This document shows, piece after piece, positions 10,361 through 16,750 of a stretch of 20,896 nucleotides of DNA (the first letter of the stretch is position 1; every line of letters begins with the position of its first letter). Under the pieces are notes generated by a model. That model was given only the letters and a program-made list of their open reading frames with translations. It searched no databases and was not told where the DNA came from. Location of the stretch: positions 1-20,896 of the forward strand of contig CAZRGV010000111.1 of assembly GCA_964599655.1 (NCBI GenBank). The letters are read 5' to 3'. Position numbers and translations under genes: made by a program. This stretch comes from CAZRGV01 sp964599655. GTDB lineage: Bacteria > Planctomycetota > Planctomycetia > Isosphaerales > Isosphaeraceae.

Positions 10361-10380
10361 AAATTGGAATTTTCCAATTT
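10361..10380. promoter_or_regulatory. AT-rich inverted repeat just upstream of flhG
   Basis: AAATTGGAA (10361-10369), TT, then TTCCAATTT (10372-10380) gives two perfect 9-base arms. It ends nine bases before the flhG Shine-Dalgarno (GAGG, 10389-10392) and stands out as an AT-rich island in GC-rich DNA. It could be an operator or a 5'-UTR hairpin. GATAAT at 10383-10388 resembles a -10 box but is too close to the start codon to serve flhG. Confidence 0.45.
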
Positions 10381-10398
10381 TCGATAATGAGGTATTCC

Positions 10399-11310
10399 AT
10401 GTCCGACCAAGCCGACGGTCTTCGACAACTAGTCCAGGCGCGATCGGGAACGACCGCCCTGGCCGATCCGTCGCCCCCGGCGACGTCCGCGCCTCCGGTG
10501 GCCCGATCGCTGGTGTTCACCAGCGGCAAGGGGGGCGTGGGGACCTCGAACCTGGCGTTGAACCTGGCCATCGCGCTGGGGGAATATGGCCAGCGGGTCG
10601 TGCTGGTCGACGCCGATCTCGGGCTGGCGAACATTGACCTGCTGTGCGGGCTGGCTCCCGGCCGGGACCTGGGAGACGTGCTCGCGGCGGGCCTGCCGCT
10701 GTCGGAGGCGATTGTGAGCGGACCAGGAGACATCCGGATCGTGCCCGGAGCGCACGGCACCCGGCCGCCGGCCGAGTCGCCGGGGGACGCCCCCTCGCGG
10801 CTCACGGCCGAGCTGGCCGAGCTGGAGTCGGGGAGCGACTTCCTGCTGATCGACGCCGGGACCGGCCTGGGGGCGGCGATTCCGATGCTGGCGGCCGCCG
10901 CCGACCAGACGATCCTGGTGACGACCCCCGAGCCAACCTCGGTGGCCGATGCGCACGCCGCGTTGCAGCGGCTGCGGCGGCCAGCCGGACCGACGGTGAT
11001 CCGGGCGGTGGCCAACCAGGCGTCGTCGACGTCGGAGGCGATCGACTGCCTGTCGCGGCTGGCGGCGTCGAGCCGGCAGTTCCTCGGCATGGTGGTCACG
11101 CCGCTGGGGCACGTGCGGGCCGACGCCCACGTTCCCCTCTCGGTGCGGAGTCGGCAGCCGTTCGTGACGGCCTACCCGACCTCGCTGGCGGCTCGGTGCG
11201 TGCGACGGCTGGCCCGGACCCTGATCGAGGAACGTCGGCCGCGCCCCAGGCGTCCCGGCTTCTTCGCCTCGATCAGCGCCCGTTGGGCCCTGGGCCGGCT
11301 GGCCCGTTAA
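10399..11310 (+). CDS. FlhG/FleN-type MinD-like ATPase with altered P-loop
   Basis: FlhG controls flagellar number and placement by stimulating FlhF. The N-terminus has the FlhF-activating DQAxxLR motif (SDQADGLRQL). The MinD fold follows: deviant Walker A SGKGGVGTSN (about residues 42-51), VDADLGLANIDLLCGL, and a Walker-B/switch region LLIDAGTGLG. The signature lysine (K44) is present, but the second, P-loop lysine is Thr49 (codon 10543-10545 ACC); canonical FlhG has GKGGVGKTN. The protein is 303 residues, close to family size, and ends with a basic tail. The ATG at 10399 is chosen because GAGG lies six bases upstream; the in-frame ATG at 10387 overlaps that Shine-Dalgarno and has none of its own. 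It sits between flhF and the sigma-28 gene, a common gene order. Confidence 0.92.
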   Translation: MSDQADGLRQLVQARSGTTALADPSPPATSAPPVARSLVFTSGKGGVGTSNLALNLAIALGEYGQRVVLVDADLGLANIDLLCGLAPGRDLGDVLAAGLPLSEAIVSGPGDIRIVPGAHGTRPPAESPGDAPSRLTAELAELESGSDFLLIDAGTGLGAAIPMLAAAADQTILVTTPEPTSVADAHAALQRLRRPAGPTVIRAVANQASSTSEAIDCLSRLAASSRQFLGMVVTPLGHVRADAHVPLSVRSRQPFVTAYPTSLAARCVRRLARTLIEERRPRPRRPGFFASISARWALGRLAR

Positions 11311-11326
11311 GCAAGATCATGCCGGG

Positions 11327-11348
11327 TCTCGGTAAAAATAAACCGAGA
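11327..11348 (+). terminator. Hairpin downstream of flhG
   Basis: TCTCGGT (11327-11333) pairs perfectly with ACCGAGA (11342-11348) around an A-rich 8-base loop, 16 bases after the flhG stop. No T tract follows, so it may be a weak terminator or an mRNA-end structure. Confidence 0.45.
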
Positions 11349-11355
11349 GTAGGAC

Positions 11356-11385
11356 TCAAGCCGGTTCTGCCGGTTATCCGATAAC
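11356..11385 (+). promoter_or_regulatory. Possible sigma-28-type promoter and palindrome upstream of the sigma gene
   Basis: TCAAG (11356-11360) and CCGATAA (11378-11384) resemble the sigma-28 -35 (TAAAG/TCAAG) and -10 (GCCGATAA) elements, with a spacer slightly longer than usual. The -10 region is also part of a 13-bp palindrome GTTATC C GATAAC (11373-11385). If real, it would place the sigma gene under its own control with a roughly 200-base leader. Confidence 0.3.
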
Positions 11386-11591
11386 AGACGTGAACGCGAC
11401 GTTCCTTGAACCGCGGAGGATGAGAGGGCGAGACCCCCGCGCTGGCCGGTCGATCGATGGTGATGGACGACCAGACGGTGTGGCCTCGAAGTCGGCGGCG
11501 AGTCGTGTCTCCCGAACGGGGGCGACTCCCTGGCCGATCCTGGACGCAGGATGCGTCGGGCCTCTCGACAACAGACATGGAGGTCAGCAGG

Positions 11592-12368
11592 ATGCCGACC
11601 AAGACGGACGTGGACGTGGCCGAACTCTGGCGCGAGTTCAAGGAACAGCCTACCACGGAACTGCGAAACCGGCTCGTCGAGCGCTACCTGCCCCTGGTGA
11701 AGTACAACGCGGAACGCATCTGGCAGCGCTTACCGGAAGGGGTCGATCTCGACGATCTGATCTCGGCCGGGGTCTTCGGGCTGATGGATGCGATCGACGC
11801 GTATGACGTCGCGCGAGGGGTCAAGTTCGAGACGTATTGCGTCCCTCGGATTCGGGGCGCGATGCTCGACGAGCTGCGGTCGATGGACTGGGTCCCTCGG
11901 CTGGTCCGTTCCAAGGCGACCAAGATGGAAGAGGCCCGCAAGGCCCTCGAAGCCCAGCACGGACGCCCGCCGACCGACCAGGAGCTGGCCGAGAAGCTCG
12001 GCCTGCCGATGGACGAATACGAGAAGATGGCCGCCGACGCCAACGCGGTCGGCCTGATCTCCCTGAACAAGAAGTGGTACGAGACCGACAGCTATAAAGA
12101 CGTTCGCGAGATCGATATTCTCGAGGATAAGAAAGGGGAGGACCCAACCCGGCGCCTCCAGCGCAAGGACCTGATGCGCATGGTGACCAAGGGTCTGAAC
12201 CGGAACGAGCGGCTGATCATCATCCTGTACTATTACGAAGAGTTGACGATGAAGGAGATCGGCGCGACGCTCGATCTGAGCGAGTCGCGGGTCTCGCAGA
12301 TGCACTCGTCGATCATCCAGCGGCTCCAGTCGCAGCTTCAGACGAGGCGGCCCGAGTTCGGAACCTGA
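11592..12368 (+). CDS. Sigma-28-type RNA polymerase sigma factor (FliA/WhiG family)
   Basis: This 258-residue group 3 sigma factor recruits RNA polymerase to flagellar-type promoters in many bacteria. Region 2 reads LVKYNAERIWQRLPEGVDLD then DLISAGVFGLMDAIDAYD and VKFETYCVPRIRGAMLDELR. Region 3 includes MDWVPRLVRSKATKMEEA, and region 4 is LNRNERLIIILYYYEELTMK followed by the helix-turn-helix IGATLDLSESRVSQMHSSI. It closely matches the FliA/WhiG form I recall from planctomycetes, where its regulon is not necessarily flagellar only. The ATG at 11592 has an excellent Shine-Dalgarno (GGAGGT, 11579-11584). Earlier in-frame ATGs (11457, 11577) lack a comparable site and add unrelated residues. It lies 281 bases after flhG. 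No anti-sigma FlgM-like gene is visible in the window. Confidence 0.95.
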   Translation: MPTKTDVDVAELWREFKEQPTTELRNRLVERYLPLVKYNAERIWQRLPEGVDLDDLISAGVFGLMDAIDAYDVARGVKFETYCVPRIRGAMLDELRSMDWVPRLVRSKATKMEEARKALEAQHGRPPTDQELAEKLGLPMDEYEKMAADANAVGLISLNKKWYETDSYKDVREIDILEDKKGEDPTRRLQRKDLMRMVTKGLNRNERLIIILYYYEELTMKEIGATLDLSESRVSQMHSSIIQRLQSQLQTRRPEFGT

Positions 12369-12407
12369 GCGGTCGGGCTGGATCGTGAAGACGGATCGAC
12401 CCGGGGG

Positions 12408-12428
12408 ATGTGGTGGCGCCCACCACGT
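12408..12428 (+). terminator. Hairpin downstream of the sigma factor gene
   Basis: ATGTGGTGG (12408-12416) pairs with CCACCACGT (12420-12428), nine pairs including one G-T, around a CGC loop, about 40 bases after the stop. There is no T tract. It may mark the 3' end of the sigma transcript. Confidence 0.4.
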
Positions 12429-12509
12429 CCCTCGCGCCGTTGCCGGCGATCAGAGGATTGCCAGAGGCTTCTGCGATGGCAGGACATCGAAAAGAAGTCT
12501 CGCATTCGT

Positions 12510-12537
12510 TCAAGTGATTGCGGGGATTGGTCGATAC
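12510..12537 (+). promoter_or_regulatory. Sigma-28-like promoter upstream of the porin gene
   Basis: TCAAGT (12510-12515), a 14-base spacer, then GTCGATAC (12530-12537) matches the sigma-28 pattern TCAAGT/TAAAGT and GCCGATAA at nearly the usual spacing (about 13 in E. coli). It would give a leader of about 130 bases ahead of the porin start. The sigma-28-type gene lies directly upstream. Confidence 0.4.
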
Positions 12538-12610
12538 TGAGAGACGCGAGCTGGTTGCCGCATCTTCGGATTCCTTTTGATGGGTGATGGAGTTCACCCG
12601 TTCTTAAACC

Positions 12611-12672
12611 ACCCCCGCGGGGGTTGATAACTCCTACCCGAAGCCGCGAGGAATGCGGTGCATGTAGGAGTT
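12611..12672 (+). promoter_or_regulatory. Leader structure that sequesters the porin Shine-Dalgarno
   Basis: Two tandem structures precede the porin gene. ACCCCCGCGGGGGT (12611-12624) is a perfect palindrome. AACTCCTAC (12629-12637) is perfectly complementary to GTAGGAGTT (12664-12672), with an inner CCGC/GCGG stem (12644-12647/12655-12658). The right arm contains the gene's Shine-Dalgarno TAGGAG, and three more T follow the arm (12673-12675 are T, T and A-adjacent), directly before the ATG at 12676. In the folded form the ribosome site would be hidden, and the stem plus T-run also resembles an attenuator. Confidence 0.5.
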
Positions 12673-12675
12673 TTT

Positions 12676-14424
12676 ATGTCGAAGAGCCTGGCCCGCCCAA
12701 CGCCGAAGTGGGTCCCTTGCCGGGTGGGGCGGGGTTGCCTTCTCCTGCTGGTGTGGTACTGGGGACTGGGAGGGGGCCTTGGCTCGATCGCGAGGGGTCA
12801 GGCCGAGACGGCTCCGGTCGCGGCGGCCCCGGCGCCTTCGGTGCCCGAGGCACCGCCCCAAGCGACGAGCCGAGAGGCGGCGCTGGAGGCGAGGGTCCGA
12901 CAGCTCGAGGCGCTGATCCAGCGGATGCCGGACCCGGACCATGTTCGGGAGCTCGAATCGACGGTCCAGCGGCTCTCGAAGCAGGTCGAGGACCTCAAGG
13001 GGCTGTCGCGCGAGCCGAAGCCGGGCGAGAGGCGTCCGTCGCGATCGTCGGCCGGGTCCGCGTCGGGGACGGTGATCCGCCCTCCGGTGGGGGGAGGCGT
13101 GGGGTCCTTGAAAGCCCAGCGGGATGCCCCGCTGCTGACCGAGATTGGCGGGGAAATCATCAGCCCGGCGGCGCCCCCTCCGACATCCCGGTTCCAGATG
13201 CCTCCGACGAATCCGTTCGTGCCGTTGGAGGTTCATTTCGGTCCCGGCTTTGAGATGGGGACGGACAACGAGGAGTTCCTGCTCGAGTTCCACACGCTGA
13301 CCCAGTTCGACGGCCGGTTTTACGAACAAGGGGGCCAGCAACCCGTGGCCGACACGTTCGGCTTCCCTCGGGAATGGATCATCTTCAATGGACGGGTGAC
13401 CAAGCCGATCGAATACTACATTTCGTTCGCGCAAGGTTTCACCGGCTTCGACCTGCTGGATACGTTCATCAACCTGGCCTTCGACCCGCGGTTTCAGTTC
13501 CGGGTCGGCCGGTACAAGACGCCGTTCGCCTACGAGTTTTACGCGGAGCCGACGCCGGCCCTCGCCAATGGCGAGTGGTCGCTGTTCTTCAATAATTTCG
13601 CCCTGAACCGCGATTCGGGCATCATGGGCTGGGGGCAGCTTTTCCAGGATCGCCTCGATTACGCGATTGGCACGTTCAATAGCACGGCCAACGGTCAAGT
13701 GGATCTGAGCGACCTGAAAGATGTGGTCGGGTTTCTCAACTTCGCGCCGTTCGAGACCAAGGAGCGGTCGATCCTGGAGAACTTCAACATAGGTGGATCG
13801 GTGGATTATGGCCAGCCGAACCACATGCCGATTCCCAGCACGCTTCGGACGATCGTGCCGACGACGGGGAACTCGGTCCTGGGGGTGCCGTTCCTCGACT
13901 TCAACGCCAACGTTCTCGAATCGGGTCCGAAGGCGCTGTGGACCCTACATGCCGCGTGGTACTACAAGTCGTTCATGATTATCGGCGAGTGGCAGAGCGG
14001 CTTCCAGAATTACGCCCTGACCAACCAGCTCGCGACGCGGACCCGTGTGCCGATCGATGGGTTCTATGTTCAGGCGGCCTACCTGTTGACCGGCGAGCAC
14101 GCCGCCAGCCGGAACCTGGTTCAACCGCTGAAGCCGTTCGACCCCCGCAAGGGGCGATGGGGGCCGGGGGCCTGGGAAATCGCGGCGCGGTATAGCGATT
14201 TGCGGCTTGGTAATCAGGTCTTCACCGGCGGTCTGGCCGATCCCTCGATCTGGACCAACCAGCTTTACGCGACCGACCTGGGGTTGAGCTGGTACTGGAA
14301 TCAGTATTTTCGAATCCTGTTTGACTGGCAGCATGCCGGGTTCGGCTCTCCGGTGCTTTACCGGCCTGGGGCCCTTCAGAAGACAAGTGATTTGTTCCTC
14401 ATCCGGTTCCAGATTTTCTTCTAG
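12676..14424 (+). CDS. Phosphate-selective porin O/P (OprP/OprO)-like outer membrane protein
   Basis: This 582-residue protein is predicted to be exported: a basic N-terminus, a hydrophobic stretch (about residues 20-40) and an Ala-Gln-like cleavage region near IARGQAE. A helical coiled-coil segment follows (LEARVRQLEALIQRM, LESTVQRLSKQVEDL; about 72-115), like the periplasmic trimerisation helices of planctomycete porins. From about 175 it is a beta-barrel rich in alternating aromatic strands (DTFINLAFDPRFQFRVGRYK, PFAYEFYAEP) and ends in aromatic residues (RFQIFF), typical of outer-membrane barrels. Features such as VGRYKTPF and AWEIAARYSDL fit the OprP/OprO family. The substrate cannot be read from sequence; phosphate is only the family name. 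The ATG at 12676 is set by TAGGAG six bases upstream. It faces flhB tail to tail. Confidence 0.85.
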   Translation: MSKSLARPTPKWVPCRVGRGCLLLLVWYWGLGGGLGSIARGQAETAPVAAAPAPSVPEAPPQATSREAALEARVRQLEALIQRMPDPDHVRELESTVQRLSKQVEDLKGLSREPKPGERRPSRSSAGSASGTVIRPPVGGGVGSLKAQRDAPLLTEIGGEIISPAAPPPTSRFQMPPTNPFVPLEVHFGPGFEMGTDNEEFLLEFHTLTQFDGRFYEQGGQQPVADTFGFPREWIIFNGRVTKPIEYYISFAQGFTGFDLLDTFINLAFDPRFQFRVGRYKTPFAYEFYAEPTPALANGEWSLFFNNFALNRDSGIMGWGQLFQDRLDYAIGTFNSTANGQVDLSDLKDVVGFLNFAPFETKERSILENFNIGGSVDYGQPNHMPIPSTLRTIVPTTGNSVLGVPFLDFNANVLESGPKALWTLHAAWYYKSFMIIGEWQSGFQNYALTNQLATRTRVPIDGFYVQAAYLLTGEHAASRNLVQPLKPFDPRKGRWGPGAWEIAARYSDLRLGNQVFTGGLADPSIWTNQLYATDLGLSWYWNQYFRILFDWQHAGFGSPVLYRPGALQKTSDLFLIRFQIFF

Positions 14425-14432
14425 AATTCCTG

Positions 14433-14548
14433 CGGAATCGCCTGGAACCGTTGTCGTTCGCGGGGTGGGCACGGCCGGCCGTTGGCTGGGATCGCAAGGA
14501 GGCCGTTGGGCGCGGCCGGCCTAGAAGAGACGCCTTCCAGGGGATTTG
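14433..14548. repeat. Dispersed element with imperfect terminal inverted repeats (copy 2)
   Basis: The left end AATCGCCTGGAA (14436-14447) is the near-perfect reverse complement of the right end TTCCAGGGGATT (14535-14546), one mismatch. The left 45 bases align with 3055-3100 (shared GGAACCGT, GTCGTTCG and GGGTGGGCACGGCC), and the inner palindromes are degraded to GGCCGGCC forms. It starts nine bases after the porin stop and fills most of the gap between the convergent porin and flhB genes, where it could act as a two-way 3'-end structure. Confidence 0.7.
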
Positions 14549-14579
14549 GCTCTCGAAGGGGGATGGTCGGCTGGGGTGT

Positions 14580-15596
14580 TCAGCCTTGGGAGCGGGGCCA
14601 GAGGTCGGCCAGCGTCTTGGCGAGGTTGGGGGGGAGGGAGCGTCGGGCGGCGGGGCCCTGGGCGAACCAACGGGCCAGCTCGGGGGCCTCGACCCTGGGT
14701 ACGCCGAGCAGATCGGCCTGGCGCCGGAGGCTCGACGACGACGGTCCTCGCACGATGCGGCGGACCGTCACCCGCTTGGGCGGGGGGCCGCCCTGGAGCA
14801 CGACGGCCAACGCCCCGGGCGCGGTCAGGACCAGGGCGGCTTCCTCCAGGGCCTCGCCGGGATCGTTCCACCAGAGGCGGGCCAGCCCTCGCCGTCTCGA
14901 CCGCACGGCCGGGTCGCCGTCGACGGCCTTCTGTTCCTCGCGGTGCTCCTCGGGCGTGAGCCGGAGCCTGGCCTCGAACCGCCGGTACTGGAGCACGAAG
15001 TCGAGCACGCCGAGCCCCAGCATCGCCAGGACGACCAGGAACAAGCGGCCTTGCCACAGGCCGCCCAGGGCGCGGGCCATGGCGGGGGGGTCCAGGCGGC
15101 TCAAGGTGGCGAGCCTCGGCAAGTCGGAGGCGATCGCCCAGGTGGCCACCGCCAGCACGACGGCCGTTTTGAACACCGACCAGAGTCCGCGCGCCGTCCG
15201 GCTTCCCAGGTCGCTCGATCCGGCCTGTCCCCCGAGGCGTTGCCAGTCGGGAGNNNNNNNNNNNNNNNNNNNNNCCTGAAGCTGGTGCGCGGCGAGCAGG
15301 GCCACGACCACGCCGCCGGCAATCGCCCCGAGGGGCAAGAGCACGGCCAACGCGGCGCGCCGGAACGCGTCGACCACCGCGGATGGGTTGGCCGCCAGCT
15401 CGGGGCTTGCGGTCAGGGGCTCCCGGACCAGGCCGACGAGGGCCGCCGCGAGGTCGCCGCCCCAGGCTCCCAGCAGCACGAGGCTCGCCAGCAGGCCGAC
15501 GGCCGCGGTCAGCTCGGGGCTTCGCGCCACGAGCCCTCGTTCTCGGGCCATCTGCCGGCGGCGCTTCGATGGGGCCTGCGTCTGGTCCTCCGACAT
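14580..15596 (-). CDS. Flagellar export gate protein FlhB lacking the NPTH autocleavage motif
   Basis: FlhB is the gate subunit that switches export from rod/hook to filament substrates by cleaving itself at NPTH. The 338-residue protein has the N-terminal amphipathic segment (KRRRQMARERGLVARSPEL), four hydrophobic segments (about 30-55, 78-105, 140-160, 182-203) and the cytoplasmic domain entry (EEHREEQKAVDGDPAVRSRR). At the expected cleavage place (residues 258-262, 14811-14825) it reads TAPGA within LVLTAPGALAVVL, so Asn, Thr and His of NPTH are all replaced. The rest of the C domain continues recognisably (PPPKRVTVRRIV, VPRVEAPELARWF, LPPNLAKTLADLW). Start 15596 has GGAGGAGG about nine bases upstream; an upstream GTG is part of that site. 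Twenty N hide about eight codons near residue 111, with FlhB in frame on both sides. It is the last gene of the operon, 28 bases after fliR. Confidence 0.9.
   Translation of the reverse strand: MSEDQTQAPSKRRRQMARERGLVARSPELTAAVGLLASLVLLGAWGGDLAAALVGLVREPLTASPELAANPSAVVDAFRRAALAVLLPLGAIAGGVVVALLAAHQLQXXXXXXXXPDWQRLGGQAGSSDLGSRTARGLWSVFKTAVVLAVATWAIASDLPRLATLSRLDPPAMARALGGLWQGRLFLVVLAMLGLGVLDFVLQYRRFEARLRLTPEEHREEQKAVDGDPAVRSRRRGLARLWWNDPGEALEEAALVLTAPGALAVVLQGGPPPKRVTVRRIVRGPSSSSLRRQADLLGVPRVEAPELARWFAQGPAARRSLPPNLAKTLADLWPRSQG
15255..15274. other. Assembly gap (20 N) inside flhB
   Basis: A short run of N hides about eight codons between the second hydrophobic region and PDWQRLGG. The reading frame is recognisably FlhB on both sides. 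Confidence 0.95.
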
Positions 15597-15624
15597 GCGA
15601 TCGGCCTCCTCCACGGGTCTTGCA

Positions 15625-16428
15625 TCAAGGGCCGACCGGCAGGTTCGGGAGCCGGTCGAGCACGTGAATCGCCCAGTCGCTCCAGGCGACGTTGAGCGTG
15701 CCGGCCAGTCCGGTCAGGCCGATCAGGACCAGCAGCAGGCCGACGATCGCGCGGATCGGCCAGGCGAGGCTCGCGAATTGGAGCGTTCCGGCGGTTCGTG
15801 CGAGGAGCGTCAGCACGACGCCGGCCAACGCCAGAGCCAGGGCGGCCGGCGCGGCGGCGCGGACCGCCAGGCTCAAGGCCCAGCCCACTCTTCCAAAGGC
15901 TTCGACGGCCAGCTCGGGCGAGAGCCGCAACCGTCCAGGCGGCAAGGCCCGGTAGCTTTCGGCCAGGGCGTCGACGAGGTGCAGCGGGCCATCGAGCGCG
16001 AGGAAGATCGCCAGGGCGATCAGGCCGTAGAGGTGCCCCAGCGGGGTCAGCTCGCCGCCGGCTTCGGGATCGATCAGGCTGGCCGGCGACAGCCCCGCCT
16101 GCGCTCCGACGATCTCGCCGGCTTGCCGGGCTCCCGCCACCACCAGGCCGGCCGAGAGCCCCAGGCCCAGGCCGATTGCGGCCTCGGTCAGGCCCAGCCC
16201 CGCGAGGGTCCAGCCCCAGCCGGGCGAACCGGCCGGAACGACCGGTCCGACCAGCGGCACCAGAACGGTCGTCAGGAGCATCGAGAACCCCACGCGGACC
16301 CGCCAGGCCATTGCGGGCGTGCCCCAGGCGGGAGCCGTCCAGGCCAGTCCCGAGACCCTCGCCAGGACGAGCAGCCAGCCTTGCCCTTCGCCCAGGAGCC
16401 AGAGCGCCAGGTCGCTCGCCGTGGGCAT
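15625..16428 (-). CDS. Flagellar export gate protein FliR
   Basis: FliR forms the FliP5-FliQ4-FliR1 export gate core with its neighbours. The 267-residue protein is almost entirely hydrophobic with about six membrane segments, beginning LALWLLGEGQGWLLVLARVS then GLAWTAPAWGTP, and containing the FliR-like loop GEIVGAQAGLSPASLIDPEA. Its C-terminal half (AVRAAAPAALALALAGVVLT, RTAGTLQFASLAWPIRAIVG) matches the family in hydrophobic pattern. The ATG at 16428 has an AGGAG about nine bases upstream; the longer open frame reaching 16734 overlaps fliQ and is not FliR-like. It lies 32 bases after fliQ. Confidence 0.9.
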   Translation of the reverse strand: MPTASDLALWLLGEGQGWLLVLARVSGLAWTAPAWGTPAMAWRVRVGFSMLLTTVLVPLVGPVVPAGSPGWGWTLAGLGLTEAAIGLGLGLSAGLVVAGARQAGEIVGAQAGLSPASLIDPEAGGELTPLGHLYGLIALAIFLALDGPLHLVDALAESYRALPPGRLRLSPELAVEAFGRVGWALSLAVRAAAPAALALALAGVVLTLLARTAGTLQFASLAWPIRAIVGLLLVLIGLTGLAGTLNVAWSDWAIHVLDRLPNLPVGP

Positions 16429-16460
16429 CGCGGGGTCTCCTCTCCGGACGGGTTTCGCGG

Positions 16461-16727
16461 TCAGAACCGGTCGGGGATTGAACCGATCAGCTCCGAGGCA
16501 TACGTGACCCAGGACATCAGGAGCCAGGGCAAGGCCGCGAGCACGACCAGGAGCACGGCCGCCTGTCGAGGCACCTGGCCGACCACCGGCTCGTGCATCT
16601 GGGTCAAGGTTTGGATCATCCCGAGCACCAGGCCGACCACCAGGGCCGCCAGCAAGGGCGGACCCGCCAGCAACAGGGCCATCCGGAGGGCTTCCCGCGT
16701 CCAGTCGATCACCAGGCCGGCATCCAT
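16461..16727 (-). CDS. Flagellar export gate protein FliQ
   Basis: This 88-residue protein has the two-helix hairpin layout of FliQ: ALRMALLLAGPPLLAALVVG then LVLGMIQTLTQMHEPVVGQV and a second hydrophobic helix (AVLLVVLAALPWLLMSWV). The GMIQTLTQM-E loop is a hallmark of the family, whose usual length is about 89. The ATG at 16727 has GGAGG seven bases upstream. It follows fliP by 23 bases. Confidence 0.93.
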   Translation of the reverse strand: MDAGLVIDWTREALRMALLLAGPPLLAALVVGLVLGMIQTLTQMHEPVVGQVPRQAAVLLVVLAALPWLLMSWVTYASELIGSIPDRF

Positions 16728-16750
16728 GCACCACCTCCCCGGACCGGTCG

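Noticed and set aside
10387..10398. Upstream ATG as the flhG start
   Set aside because: It overlaps the Shine-Dalgarno of the ATG at 10399 and has no ribosome site of its own.
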